This document shows positions 42,074 through 51,836 of a DNA stretch of 64,000 nt, piece by piece. Below the pieces are notes generated by a model, which saw nothing but the letters and a program-made list of their open reading frames with translations, was not told the origin of the DNA and ran no database searches. Position numbers and translations under genes: made by a program. Position 1 is the stretch's first letter, and every line of letters starts with the position of its first letter. The stretch is from JANQNX01 sp965601665. Its GTDB lineage: Bacteria; Pseudomonadota; Gammaproteobacteria; Eutrophobiales; Eutrophobiaceae. The stretch spans positions 2,666,001 to 2,730,000 of the forward strand of contig OZ271833.1 of NCBI GenBank assembly GCA_965601665.1, written 5' to 3'.

Positions 42074-42547
42074 ATGGCCGAACAAGATGCACCACAGATA
42101 CCGCAAGACGCACAGTTTCAACTGCAGAAAATCTACGTGAAAGATATTTCATTCGAGACGCCGAACACGCCTCGTATCTTCAAGACTGAATGGAAACCAG
42201 TGGTGGATTTACACTTAACCAACCATGCAACAAAAATCGAGGAATCGCTTTACGATGTGGTGTTGTCGGTTACTGTGACCGTTAAACTTGGTGAGGAAAC
42301 GGCCTATCTGATAGAAATTAACCAGGCTGGTGTCTTTCTACTGAATAACCTGCCAGATGATGTACTGGATCGCATGCTTGGTATCGCCTGCCCGAATATA
42401 TTGTTCCCTTATGTCAGGGAAGCGGTGACGGACGTGGTATTGCGCGGTGGGTTTCCGCAGTTATTACTGCACCCGGTCAATTTTGAAGCGCTATATGAAC
42501 AGCAGAAAAATGCGCCACAGCAACCGCAGGAAAAAACAACACATTAA
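42074..42547 (+). CDS. secB: Protein-export chaperone SecB
   Basis: This 157-residue tetrameric cytosolic chaperone delivers unfolded preproteins to SecA. It has the FQLQKIYVKDISFETPN start, the conserved YLIEINQAGVF and PNILFPYVREAVTDVVLRGGFP core, and a Gln-rich C-terminus. Position with gpsA is conserved. Confidence 0.98.
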   Translation: MAEQDAPQIPQDAQFQLQKIYVKDISFETPNTPRIFKTEWKPVVDLHLTNHATKIEESLYDVVLSVTVTVKLGEETAYLIEINQAGVFLLNNLPDDVLDRMLGIACPNILFPYVREAVTDVVLRGGFPQLLLHPVNFEALYEQQKNAPQQPQEKTTH

Positions 42548-42573
42548 CGTCCTTGCTTCGTTAAACTACGCAC

Positions 42574-43566
42574 ATGGCTAATCAACCCATTCTGGTGCTC
42601 GGTGCAGGGTCCTGGGGTACAGCACTGGCACTGGTGCTGGCAAGAAACAGTAGCGACGTTTATCTGTGGGATATCAATCACCACCTGATAAAACAGCTTC
42701 AGTCTAACCGAGTAAATGATCGCTATATGCCCGGGGTTGAACTGCCCGACAATATTCATCCTGTTGAATCAATTGCCGCTGTACCTGCCGAAACCGGTGT
42801 TTTCGTGTTGGCGACACCATGCCATGCGTTACGAGCCAGCCTTGAGTTGCTGGCGGATTTTAACAACAAGCAAGTTTGCATCGCCTGTAAGGGCTTTGAA
42901 CCGGGGACACAAAAACTAAACAGTGTTGTTGCGCAGGAAACATATGCTGATTGCAAGCTGGCTATCCTGACCGGTCCTACATTTGCCAGGGAAGTGGCCA
43001 TGCAGTCACCCACGGCCGTGACGATTGCGGCAAACGATGTTTCTACTGCCCAGTTTTTTGCCAACTATTTTCATGATGACGTGTTTCGCGTCTATACACA
43101 CGATGATGTGATCGGTGCCCAGGTCGGTGGGGCAGTAAAAAATGTCATGGCGATTGCGGCTGGTATCGCCGATGGTCTTGGTTTTGGAGCCAATACGCGG
43201 GCAGCATTGATCACGCGTGGTCTGCGCGAGATTACCCATCTGGGTATGAAGCTAGGTGGCCGACAGGAAACCTTCATGGGCCTGTCGGGTTTAGGGGACC
43301 TGGTTTTGACCTGCACCGACGATCAGTCCCGCAACCGAAGTCTCGGGTTATTACTCGCAAAAGGGATGAGCGTGACTGATGCCAGCGAAGAGATTGGTCA
43401 GGCTATAGAAGGGCTTAAATCTGCAGCAGAGGTTGCGGAACTAGCCAAAACGCATGCGCTCGAAATGCCGATTACCGAGCAGGTAAATAATGTATTACAG
43501 TCACGATGCTCGCCAGTCCAGGCAGTACAAAATCTGCTGTCGCGCGGCCAAACGACGGAAAACTAG
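42574..43566 (+). CDS. gpsA: Glycerol-3-phosphate dehydrogenase [NAD(P)+]
   Basis: This 330-residue cytosolic enzyme reduces dihydroxyacetone phosphate to sn-glycerol-3-phosphate for phospholipid synthesis. It has the Rossmann motif LGAGSWGTALA at the start, GPTFAREV, the catalytic Lys in GAVKNVMAIAAG (about residue 191) and NTRAALITRGL. Full length, 27 bp after secB. Confidence 0.98.
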   Translation: MANQPILVLGAGSWGTALALVLARNSSDVYLWDINHHLIKQLQSNRVNDRYMPGVELPDNIHPVESIAAVPAETGVFVLATPCHALRASLELLADFNNKQVCIACKGFEPGTQKLNSVVAQETYADCKLAILTGPTFAREVAMQSPTAVTIAANDVSTAQFFANYFHDDVFRVYTHDDVIGAQVGGAVKNVMAIAAGIADGLGFGANTRAALITRGLREITHLGMKLGGRQETFMGLSGLGDLVLTCTDDQSRNRSLGLLLAKGMSVTDASEEIGQAIEGLKSAAEVAELAKTHALEMPITEQVNNVLQSRCSPVQAVQNLLSRGQTTEN

Positions 43567-44023
43567 CCTGCAGCGTAGCCCTGTAGCGACGCTTTGTTTG
43601 TTAAGTCACTATTTTAGTCCGCTGCCAGACTACTGGTTATGTGACATGCATCACATTATGCGACTTAAAATGTGGCTGTTTGTAGGGCCATCTTTTTTCT
43701 GCATCGCAGCCACAGCAATTCCTTATTAGTTATTTCCTGAGCCGGCATCGCTATGTTCATCATTTAAACACGGGCTTAAGTTAGCAAATAAACCTATTAA
43801 CTCATTGTTTACTATAATTTTATGATGACTGCCTGGCTTTTCACCATGCCTTTACCGGCTAGAGTAACTACAAAGCGTGATGCAACGTGTGTTTTTATCT
43901 TTACCCATTGACGTTAAAGATGCCGAGAGAGTGACAAGAAATAGAAAAAACAGGTACTTAATCTTGCATAATAGATATCAATAATCAGTACTAATCATTA
44001 ACTCAAAGAGAAAAAGGTTTGCA
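43567..44023. promoter_or_regulatory. 457-bp regulatory gap before the DUF6701 gene
   Basis: No convincing gene lies here; the short frame over the gpsA end is a shadow. The gap is AT-rich in its second half and contains a perfect CRP-type palindrome near its start. AAAAAGG lies 6 nt before the TTG start at 44024. Confidence 0.55.
43640..43655. promoter_or_regulatory. CRP/Vfr-type palindromic site
   Basis: TGTGACATGCATCACA is a perfect match to TGTGA-N6-TCACA. It lies about 370 bp upstream of the DUF6701 gene and 74 bp after gpsA. It suggests cAMP-CRP control of the surface-protein/pilus region, though the distance to a promoter is not known. Confidence 0.6.
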
Positions 44024-47000
44024 TTGCGAGATTACGTGATAGCACAAGCGAGTATCCTGGCGCGGTTGCGGCTATTATTGCCGGCCTTGCTTCTGGCTAG
44101 CCTGTTGTTATGCCCGACTGATACGATTGCTGCTGTAATCAGCCAGGTTGAAAGTGGTACGGCAATCAGTAGTGGTAACGGGGTCGTGACCGTAAACCTC
44201 GCGACACCCGTCGAGCCGACCCGCGCATTTTTAATGTTTAGCTCTCGCCACGATAACAACACACCCGGTGGCTCGATGTTACGTGGCGAGATCAATAACC
44301 TGGGCACGCAGGTTGTTTTTACGCGTGCAACCAACCAGACCAATACGATCAGTATTCAATGGTATGTCGCCGAGTTTACGTCCGGTGTATCGGTACAGCG
44401 AGGTGAATTCACCCAGACTGCGGCGGTTAACGACATTGGTGCTGGACAAGGTTTCGCCGGTGTTGCAGATATTGATCAGGCCTTTGTCACGTGGTCGAAA
44501 ACACCAAATACGACGGATGGTGATTACAGCGGCGACGATCCTGTTTACTGTGATCTAACGACAACAACCAATTTACAGTGTCGGGTACAGGCGCTTAACG
44601 TAAACCATACTGTCGCCTGGCAAGTAATCGAATTCACTACGCCCGGTGATATCAATGTGCAAAGAAACACCATTACCGGCGGCGCAATGACCGGCGGCAC
44701 AACCACCCTCAATGAGGCGATACCGGTTGCCGTCGATGTGAATAATACGATGATACTGGTCGGTTACACGACTAACGGTGGTGGCGCCGATGTTGGTAGC
44801 AGGATGTTACGGGCCCAGCTGACCTCGCCAACCAATATCCAGATTGATCGCAGCGTCAGTGGGGATACGATCGATGAAATCGGCTGGCAGGCGATCGAGT
44901 TTTTTGATGGCACCACAGTCCAGCGTGGGACCGAAAACTTTACCACCGCGAGCGGCACGGCCTCTGATATGTCATGGACACATACGGGTGCGAATCGTAC
45001 CGCGCACGCGGTTGTCTCTGTTGCACCGTCCGGAGGTACCATTACCGCTGTGACAAGTGGCCAGGGCAATGTAGCCGATGGCACCACGGTACAATTTAAT
45101 ATCAACGGCGATGGTTCTAACAAATTGATGGTCGGCATCTCTGTCGAGGAGCCCGACACGGAATGTGCTACCGACGCTACTATTAATACAGCAACATACG
45201 ATGGCGCTGCTTTAACGCTCGTCCCCGGCTCAGAGATAAGAACTGATTCCTCAGGGTTTTGTATGCGCTCCCAAATGTGGTACGTAGATAACCCTTCCGC
45301 TGGTAGCTCCCAATTATCCATAATCACGCAGGGCACAACCCGCGCAGTCAACGTGGCCGCAGTCATGCTGAATAATGCCGCCGCGGGCGACCCGGAAAAC
45401 GTCGCCACCAATAGTAATAACACGGGCACCAATGCGATCACCACATCAATCAACACACTCACCGCTAATGCGATGTTGGTAGACATCGTTGGCAACGGCA
45501 ACACCGGGGATTACACGCCAGGTGCCGGGCAGACCGAGCAGGAAGAAGTAGACGGTAATTCATCGATGGCGTCACTCAGTACAAAGGTCGTTGCCACCCC
45601 GGTTACGTTTAATGAAACACTAAACACGGTCACCATTAATACGGTCGAGTTAACACGAGCAATGGCCTTCGCATCGGTACAACCCGTTGGTGGACAAAAC
45701 ATGGGACGTTCCGATTATCTGAGCGATGATGTTATCGGTGTCGGTTCATATACAACAACACTGACCTCCGCTACTGAACTGACCCTGGAAAGGACCACCG
45801 CGGTTGCGAACTCCGATGTTGGCTGGTTTGTGGTTGAATTTCCCGAACCACCGATGACAGAAATCATTTTGAGTACGACAAATAACTCGACGCTGGGTGG
45901 TCAGGCAATCGATCAGGATGAAGCCGTACAATACGATGGCGTAACCGGCACGTTATTCCTGGACGAAGCGACCTTCGCGAATAATGAAAATCTGACTGGA
46001 TTACATGCCATTGATGATGGCAGCGGTAATATCTTGCTGACTACAACGGGTGATGCCGTTATTGATGGTGTGGCATTTGGCGATGACGACATTGTGCGTA
46101 TCTCACCTACTGGCACAGCAGGTGTGTATGACTCGACAGTCATTATCTTTGATGGTGGCACCAACTTTACCAATGCCAATGAGGATATCGATGCGGTCTA
46201 CCAGCGTGACAATGGCAACATAATATTGTCCACAACAGGTGGCGCGGCATTACCCGCATGCGGGGGCGGTAACCTGGGTTTTGCCGATGATGATCTGGTT
46301 GAATGGGATGTGACAAATACATGCGCCACTTTTTTCCTTGATACCAGCGCCGCGGCTGGCGGTGATCTCATCCCCAACGCTGGCGGCGATGAGGATATCA
46401 CGGGCGTGCACCTACTCTATGATGATCCCAACCTTATTTTGTTTTCGCTAACAAATAACAATACGATTCGCGGTGTCCCGGTGCTTGATGGCGATGTTGT
46501 GCTTTACGATGTTGCCGCCGACACCGCATCTATCTTTTTTTCGGAATCCGAATTCGGTACTGATGAAGATGTCAATGCGGTTTCTATTGCTGTACCTGTC
46601 GTTGTTAATGCCGTCGATCACTATGAGATAGACTTTCCGGTTACCCCCGCGGTGACTTGCGAGGCGCTGGAAGTCGACATCACTGCGCACCAGGATGCGG
46701 TCGATCACAGTTTACTCATTGCGCCCACTGCGGGCACCGTGTTAACCGTAACTGCCAATGTCGTAACGCCTGCTGATGTCGTCTGGATTGAGGGAACGGG
46801 TGGCAATGGGTCACTGGTAGCAACCGGCCCGGGCCAGGCGCAGTACACCTTCAATGGTGCAGAAACGTCGGTTAAGTTATTTCTGAGTTATCCGAACGCT
46901 GAAACCGGTGTTAGTGTCGATGTGGTCGATTCAAACGGTGCGGCGGAGTTTGCATCACCGCCGCCGGATGAAGATCCAAACGTTGATTTCGTACTGGCGG

Positions 47001-48955
47001 CATTTCGTTTTCTTGATACCACCGATGCCGTTATCGGTACACAGATAGCGGGCAAACCTTCAAATATTGCGCCGGGGAATCAAACGTTACAACTGCGCTC
47101 GGTACGTACCAATACTACGACGCTGGAATGCGAGGCGCCTTTGAACGGTACCGGTATCCCGGTAGAGTTTGCCTATGAGTGTAATGATCCTGCCAGCTGT
47201 GCCATCACCACTGATGGATTGTCACTAACGGCCGCTGAAACACAACTTGTTGATGATGTAGGAACAGGTTTCACGTCCATCAACATGGATTTTGTCGGTG
47301 GTGTGGCCGAATTCTTTTTTTCCTATAACGATGTTGGTGACATCACGCTGAGAGCACAAAAAACACTGGCTGCCGATCCAGCAGCAACGCCGCCCACGAC
47401 GGCGACCACGCTGGAAGGCAATGCGTCGTTTGTCGTTCGGCCGTTTGGTTTTGATATTGATTCATCCGGTCTAAGAGCCGCTGACTGGTTGGACAACAAT
47501 GCCCTTGATGACAGCACGGGTACGAATCTGTCCTATGCGGCAGACGCGGATGGATCTGTATTCGTCCGTGCCGGTAATAGCAGTAACACCTTCCCGGTTA
47601 CCATACGCTCAATTTTATGGGAAAGCGCTGACGATGCTGATAATGATGGTGTCCCGGATACCGGTGCTAACCTGACCGATAACAGCGCAACGCCGAACTT
47701 TGGTGAAGAGACGTCAACTGAGTTGGTCAATGTCACGGTGGGTAATGTCAGGCCGACCAATATGGGCACGTTGTTTTTTGGCGTCAACCTGGATTTTAGT
47801 AGCTCAAGTGGGACGCTGACCACGAACCTGGCATTTGATGAAGTCGGCATCATTGACTTAACTGCATCGCTCGCAAGCGGTAACTACCTTGGCGGTTCTG
47901 TCAATGCCACTGCGACACACCAGGATTTTGGTCGGTTTATCCCGGATCGGTTTGTTGTCACCAGTAACACACCCGTGCTTGAGAGTGCCTGTGTCGCCGG
48001 GAATTTTACCTACATGGATGAGTCATTTTACTACGGCGTCGGCAATGAACCTGCGATTACGATAACCGCCGTTAGTGAAAATGGAGATACGACGCTGAAT
48101 TACGGTGACGGCGGCACGGCGGCGACAGACTACTGGAAATTGCCCACTACATTAACGCGTGTTTATTTGGATAACGGCGTCAATAACGGCGCAACTTTTA
48201 CTGATACGTTGGCGGCTACGGTGAATGCGACTGGAACGGACGATTTTGATGGGGTCGGCGTATTTACTGTTTCCAACATAACGACTGATCAAGATGCCTT
48301 CCTGTTCGATCGTGCATCTATCGATTTAAACGCGGCTGAGGGCGCGCCTTTTGTTGCCGATATTGACTTGCAAATTGCCGCAGCCTCTTTTACTGATACA
48401 GATACAGTCTGTTATGACACCGGTTCAGGTTGCCAGGGTTTTATCATCAGCGGTATCTCCGGCACGGAACTACGATTCGGCCGTTTGGTAATTGGCACTG
48501 CTGCGGGTTCAGAATTGATACCCGTGACAGTGCCATTTCAAACCGAGTATTTTGATGGTGCCAATTTTATCGTCAATGCTGCCGATGCCTGTACGTCGAT
48601 TGTGGTGACTGACTTAAATCTGGTGAGTGGTGTAGAAGGCCCGGAAACCGATGGCACGATTGATATCTCCAATGCGCCAGGTTGCAGCGGTAGCGGGGAA
48701 GCAACCGGTGCGGTCAGTAATTCCCCTTTTATCGACGGCATTGGTGAGTTGATATTTAACCTGGCCGCACCGCCGGCAGGTTGTACCGGCTTCATTGATA
48801 TCACCCCAGCGAGTTTATCGACATGGTTACAATTCGACTGGGACGACGACGACGGTAACGATGATGGTCCTTACGATGATTTTCCAATCGGACGGGCAGA
48901 CTTCGGGATTTTTGAAGGACCTTCGGAATACATCTATATTCGTGAGCCTTGGTAG
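44024..48955 (+). CDS. Giant MshQ-like DUF6701 surface protein
   Basis: This 1643-residue protein starts at TTG 44024 with a signal peptide (LLPALLLASLLLC; cleavage near residue 36). Three or more similar beta modules (about 40-330, with VQRG turns; another near 555-610) resemble each other. Residues about 612-855 carry three or four propeller-like repeats (ILSTTNNSTLGG, NIILSTTGG, LILFSLTNNN). From about 862 to the end is DUF6701, opening with 'VDHYEI' and ending with DFGIFEGPSEYIYIREPW as in MshQ proteins. It is a predicted secreted, possibly pilus-associated adhesin or assembly factor. It precedes the msh operon by about 245 bp. Confidence 0.88.
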   Translation: MRDYVIAQASILARLRLLLPALLLASLLLCPTDTIAAVISQVESGTAISSGNGVVTVNLATPVEPTRAFLMFSSRHDNNTPGGSMLRGEINNLGTQVVFTRATNQTNTISIQWYVAEFTSGVSVQRGEFTQTAAVNDIGAGQGFAGVADIDQAFVTWSKTPNTTDGDYSGDDPVYCDLTTTTNLQCRVQALNVNHTVAWQVIEFTTPGDINVQRNTITGGAMTGGTTTLNEAIPVAVDVNNTMILVGYTTNGGGADVGSRMLRAQLTSPTNIQIDRSVSGDTIDEIGWQAIEFFDGTTVQRGTENFTTASGTASDMSWTHTGANRTAHAVVSVAPSGGTITAVTSGQGNVADGTTVQFNINGDGSNKLMVGISVEEPDTECATDATINTATYDGAALTLVPGSEIRTDSSGFCMRSQMWYVDNPSAGSSQLSIITQGTTRAVNVAAVMLNNAAAGDPENVATNSNNTGTNAITTSINTLTANAMLVDIVGNGNTGDYTPGAGQTEQEEVDGNSSMASLSTKVVATPVTFNETLNTVTINTVELTRAMAFASVQPVGGQNMGRSDYLSDDVIGVGSYTTTLTSATELTLERTTAVANSDVGWFVVEFPEPPMTEIILSTTNNSTLGGQAIDQDEAVQYDGVTGTLFLDEATFANNENLTGLHAIDDGSGNILLTTTGDAVIDGVAFGDDDIVRISPTGTAGVYDSTVIIFDGGTNFTNANEDIDAVYQRDNGNIILSTTGGAALPACGGGNLGFADDDLVEWDVTNTCATFFLDTSAAAGGDLIPNAGGDEDITGVHLLYDDPNLILFSLTNNNTIRGVPVLDGDVVLYDVAADTASIFFSESEFGTDEDVNAVSIAVPVVVNAVDHYEIDFPVTPAVTCEALEVDITAHQDAVDHSLLIAPTAGTVLTVTANVVTPADVVWIEGTGGNGSLVATGPGQAQYTFNGAETSVKLFLSYPNAETGVSVDVVDSNGAAEFASPPPDEDPNVDFVLAAFRFLDTTDAVIGTQIAGKPSNIAPGNQTLQLRSVRTNTTTLECEAPLNGTGIPVEFAYECNDPASCAITTDGLSLTAAETQLVDDVGTGFTSINMDFVGGVAEFFFSYNDVGDITLRAQKTLAADPAATPPTTATTLEGNASFVVRPFGFDIDSSGLRAADWLDNNALDDSTGTNLSYAADADGSVFVRAGNSSNTFPVTIRSILWESADDADNDGVPDTGANLTDNSATPNFGEETSTELVNVTVGNVRPTNMGTLFFGVNLDFSSSSGTLTTNLAFDEVGIIDLTASLASGNYLGGSVNATATHQDFGRFIPDRFVVTSNTPVLESACVAGNFTYMDESFYYGVGNEPAITITAVSENGDTTLNYGDGGTAATDYWKLPTTLTRVYLDNGVNNGATFTDTLAATVNATGTDDFDGVGVFTVSNITTDQDAFLFDRASIDLNAAEGAPFVADIDLQIAAASFTDTDTVCYDTGSGCQGFIISGISGTELRFGRLVIGTAAGSELIPVTVPFQTEYFDGANFIVNAADACTSIVVTDLNLVSGVEGPETDGTIDISNAPGCSGSGEATGAVSNSPFIDGIGELIFNLAAPPAGCTGFIDITPASLSTWLQFDWDDDDGNDDGPYDDFPIGRADFGIFEGPSEYIYIREPW

Positions 48956-48976
48956 GGCTTTAATTATCCTCTCTAA

Positions 48977-49092
48977 CTACAAGATATTGTATTGATTAAC
49001 ACTATATCTTGTAGCAGAATTACACTGCGGATAACACTAAATTGCGGATAACTATATGATATTTCTATAAATATCATATATTACATATAGTT
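48977..49092. repeat. AT-rich inverted and direct repeats between DUF6701 gene and mshI
   Basis: A perfect 11-bp inverted repeat (48977-48987 / 49004-49014, CTACAAGATAT) follows the DUF6701 stop. Two direct copies of TGCGGATAAC lie at 49026-49035 and 49043-49052. A second perfect 11-bp inverted repeat (49054-49064 / 49069-49079, ATATGATATTT) has a 4-nt loop. None has a T-tract, so they are weak terminators or binding sites. Confidence 0.5.
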
Positions 49093-49201
49093 ATATGCCT
49101 TAGCTAAGCTAAGACATTAACTTTGTTAGCCGTCCGCCATATATTGCATGCTTGCAACCGGGTTCCGGCTATGGGCCGGTTAGAGATAGGGGTCAAATCC
49201 A

Positions 49202-50161
49202 TTGCTGGATTTTTTCAGGCGGAAGCTGAAAAAAGGAACAAAAGTGGCGGTTTATACCGACGATAACTCTGTCTCCGTTGCCCGGGTAAAACGAGAAGGC
49301 GAAATGCCCCCCTCGCTGGAATTATGTGACGTACAGGATGTGCAAAACATCTCTATCCGCGCTGCCGTCCTTTCAAAGCTGACCAAAACACATGATCTTG
49401 ATCACTATCACTGTTTGAGCCTGATGCAGCTTGGTGATTACAACCTGTTGCTGGTTGAAGCCCCCGACGTCGAACCCGACGAAATGCGTGCCGCAATTAA
49501 ATATCGTATTCGTGAGTTAATTGATTTTGATGTGAACGAGGCCGTTGTCGATATTTTTGAGGCACCGGCTGCGCGTTCTGCCTCGGGCAGTAACATGGTT
49601 TACGCTGTGGTAGCCCGTGCCAGTCGCGTCAAGGCGTTGATCAATCAACTAAAGGGTGTTGGTCTACACCTGGATACGATAGATATTCCGGAACTCGCTT
49701 TGCGTAACATTGCTGCCATGTTGCCTGAAGATGTGGCCGGTGTCGCGTTGGTGTACATATCTGAACATCAGGGTCTGATCACGATTACACGTAAGGATGA
49801 ACTCTATCTCTCACGCACGATCGCAGGCGGTTACGGTATGTTGCCTGAAGCCGTGCTATCGGTTGTTGATGATGATGCCTGCCGCCAATGGCTGGATAAC
49901 ATCATCATCGAAGTACAACGCTCTATGGATTACTACGAAAGCCACTTTGGTCAACCACAGGTATCCGCGATAGTGCTTTCTCCACTTGACCACGAAGTAC
50001 CCGGACTCATCGAATACCTTCAGGAACAGTTACAAATTCCTGCACGTTTCCTGGATATTCAGGAATTGATCGATGTTACTGAGCCAGTTTCCAGACATGT
50101 GCAGTCGCGCAGCTTGCTGGCACTTGGCACGGCATTAAGAGAAGAGGCACAGGTTGCATGA
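49202..50161 (+). CDS. mshI: MSHA biogenesis protein MshI (PilM-like)
   Basis: This 319-residue cytosolic PilM/actin-fold-like protein of the inner-membrane platform opens MLDFFRRKLKKGTKVAVY from a TTG start at 49202. It overlaps the next gene by 4 bp, as is typical of the msh operon. It probably links the assembly ATPase with the PilN/PilO-like proteins. The family is supported by position and by the conserved 'GDYNLLLVEAP' and RSMDYYESHF segments. Confidence 0.9.
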   Translation: MLDFFRRKLKKGTKVAVYTDDNSVSVARVKREGEMPPSLELCDVQDVQNISIRAAVLSKLTKTHDLDHYHCLSLMQLGDYNLLLVEAPDVEPDEMRAAIKYRIRELIDFDVNEAVVDIFEAPAARSASGSNMVYAVVARASRVKALINQLKGVGLHLDTIDIPELALRNIAAMLPEDVAGVALVYISEHQGLITITRKDELYLSRTIAGGYGMLPEAVLSVVDDDACRQWLDNIIIEVQRSMDYYESHFGQPQVSAIVLSPLDHEVPGLIEYLQEQLQIPARFLDIQELIDVTEPVSRHVQSRSLLALGTALREEAQVA

Positions 50162-50751
50162 AACAGAATATCAACCTGTATCAACCGGAACTTAGAGAAA
50201 AGAAGGTCGTTTTCTCAGCGGCATCAATGTTGTTGTTCACAGGGCTGTTTTTAGTTTTATTTACTGCGATATATGCCTACCAGTTGTTCCGCATAAAGCC
50301 ATATGAAAAACAGATTGCAGCCCTCGACAACGAGCTGTTGCAGCTGCAACAACAGGTAACGACACTTGAATCAGGACAGGCCAAAGGCAGGAGCAAGCTG
50401 CTTGAAAATGAGATAGAACGCATCACAGGTGAAATTGCAAAACGTGAACGAATAGTTGACACCCTGGCAAGCCGATCATTTGGAAACGACTCCGGTTTTT
50501 CAGATTACCTCGAGTCATTTGCGCGTGGCCATGTTGAAGGCACCTGGCTCACGCAGGTCAAGATAAAGGCCGGCGGCGCCTTACTGGGTTTGACCGGAAA
50601 AACACTCGCGTCTGAGCTGGTACCACTTTACATACAAAACCTTTCCAATGAAGCAGTGTTAAAAGGCGCTGCATTTAACGTGCTGGAAATTGCCCGTGTT
50701 GAAGGCAAGGAAGGCGATAGCGAAATCAATTTTTTGATTAGCACAAACTAG
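50158..50751 (+). CDS. mshI2: PilN-like MSHA biogenesis protein (MshI2)
   Basis: This 197-residue protein begins with a conserved cytoplasmic motif (MKQNINLYQPELREKK, the PilN-like binding segment for PilM), followed by a membrane helix (about 24-45), a coiled coil (about 50-95) and a periplasmic alpha/beta domain. It forms the alignment complex with MshI and MshJ. The 4-bp overlap implies coupled translation. Confidence 0.88.
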   Translation: MKQNINLYQPELREKKVVFSAASMLLFTGLFLVLFTAIYAYQLFRIKPYEKQIAALDNELLQLQQQVTTLESGQAKGRSKLLENEIERITGEIAKRERIVDTLASRSFGNDSGFSDYLESFARGHVEGTWLTQVKIKAGGALLGLTGKTLASELVPLYIQNLSNEAVLKGAAFNVLEIARVEGKEGDSEINFLISTN

Positions 50752-50776
50752 TGTTATGAATTCAATCAGGTTAATC

Positions 50777-51442
50777 ATGAACAAGATAAACGAACGCAGT
50801 GTCCGTGAGCGCGCGATTATCTTTATTGGCCTGGTTGCCGTGCTGTTTAGCCTTTGGGATACCATGCTTAATGCACCGTTGCTCACAAAGCAAAAACTCC
50901 TGACCAGTGAACTAAATAACAAGAATGCCGAGCGATTTGAGTTAACTACACGCCTGCAGGAATTGATCGAGAAAGGTAAACAAGATCCTGATGCTGATAA
51001 TCGTGCACGATTAACAACATTGAAGGAAAAACTGGCGTCACTGGAATCTGAACTCAAGGTCTCCACAAGCAACCTTGTTAAGCCGGAACAGATGCCGCGT
51101 TTGCTGGAAACGATTTTAAACGAAACCCGGGGCTTAACCTTGCACAGCTTGAAAAGCCTTAAAGTGGCCCCGTTAGTAGAGCAGGAAGAAGATAATTCCG
51201 CGAATGGTTCAGGCAAAGGTAAGGTCGGTGCTGACAACATTGCCAGTGCTTTCAGGCACGGAATTCGTATTGAATTTTATGGTGATTATTTTTCGACCAT
51301 GGCTTATCTCGAAAAACTGGAGGAGCTTGAGTGGGGTTTTTTCTGGGATAACTTTTCCCTTGATGTAGAAGGCTACCCGGATACCCGCGCGTCTATCGAA
51401 ATATTTACGTTGAGTCTTTCGCGGGATTGGATAGGGGTATGA
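50777..51442 (+). CDS. mshJ: MSHA biogenesis protein MshJ (PilO-like)
   Basis: About 221 residues with a short cytoplasmic end, one membrane helix (about residues 14-32), a coiled coil (about 40-100) and a C-terminal ferredoxin-like domain (FYGDYFSTMAYLEKLEEL). A start at 50756 would add seven residues; 50777 has the better ribosome-site context. It partners MshI2 in the periplasm. Confidence 0.85.
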   Translation: MNKINERSVRERAIIFIGLVAVLFSLWDTMLNAPLLTKQKLLTSELNNKNAERFELTTRLQELIEKGKQDPDADNRARLTTLKEKLASLESELKVSTSNLVKPEQMPRLLETILNETRGLTLHSLKSLKVAPLVEQEEDNSANGSGKGKVGADNIASAFRHGIRIEFYGDYFSTMAYLEKLEELEWGFFWDNFSLDVEGYPDTRASIEIFTLSLSRDWIGV

Positions 51443-51834
51443 AAGCAGAATCATATTTCCCAACAAGCTTTTGCAGCATTTTGTTTTTTGTCATATCCGG
51501 TTCTGCCCACGCTGTATCCGAATTACCCGACCCTACGCGGCCGGCTTACTGGTTACAGCAGTCCCAGCCTGTGTTCGTAGAACAGGTTCAACAGCCGGGC
51601 AGGAAAATAGAATGGCGAGTGTCAGCAATAAGAATAGCTCCCGACGATCGCACTGCGATCATTAATGGCAAGCTGGTACGGGTTGGTGACACTGTCAGCA
51701 CCGCGATCGTCCGTGAGATCCAGCATGCGTCTGTGATTATTGAGGAAGACCAAAAACAACTTATATTGCGATTATTCACAACGTCCTCAGTAAAAGAGGA
51801 CGTTGTGAATAAAACGAAAGCAAGCGAACCCTAG
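51439..51834 (+). CDS. mshK: MSHA biogenesis protein MshK (PilP-like)
   Basis: About 131 residues: a signal sequence (CSILFFVISGSAHA) and then LPDPTRPAYW, the usual MshK/PilP-type start, and a small beta domain (RISAIRIAPDDRTAIINGKLVRVGD type). ATG at 51439 overlaps the mshJ stop as ATGA. It probably docks the secretin MshL. Confidence 0.85.
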   Translation: MKAESYFPTSFCSILFFVISGSAHAVSELPDPTRPAYWLQQSQPVFVEQVQQPGRKIEWRVSAIRIAPDDRTAIINGKLVRVGDTVSTAIVREIQHASVIIEEDQKQLILRLFTTSSVKEDVVNKTKASEP

Positions 51835-51836
51835 TT

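Noticed and set aside
43490..43729. 79-codon plus frame at the gpsA end
   Set aside because: It begins inside gpsA in another frame, has a Cys/His/Arg-rich chance composition and covers the CRP site.
44764..45504. Antisense frame of 246 codons within the DUF6701 gene
   Set aside because: It is a shadow of the Thr/Gly-rich coding strand, has no ribosome site and no family-like features, while the plus-strand frame is clearly coding.
49093..49201. c-di-GMP riboswitch before mshI
   Set aside because: The G/C-rich segment near 49150-49180 has a small AACCGG/CCGGTT pair but not the conserved GEMM core, so I could not support it.
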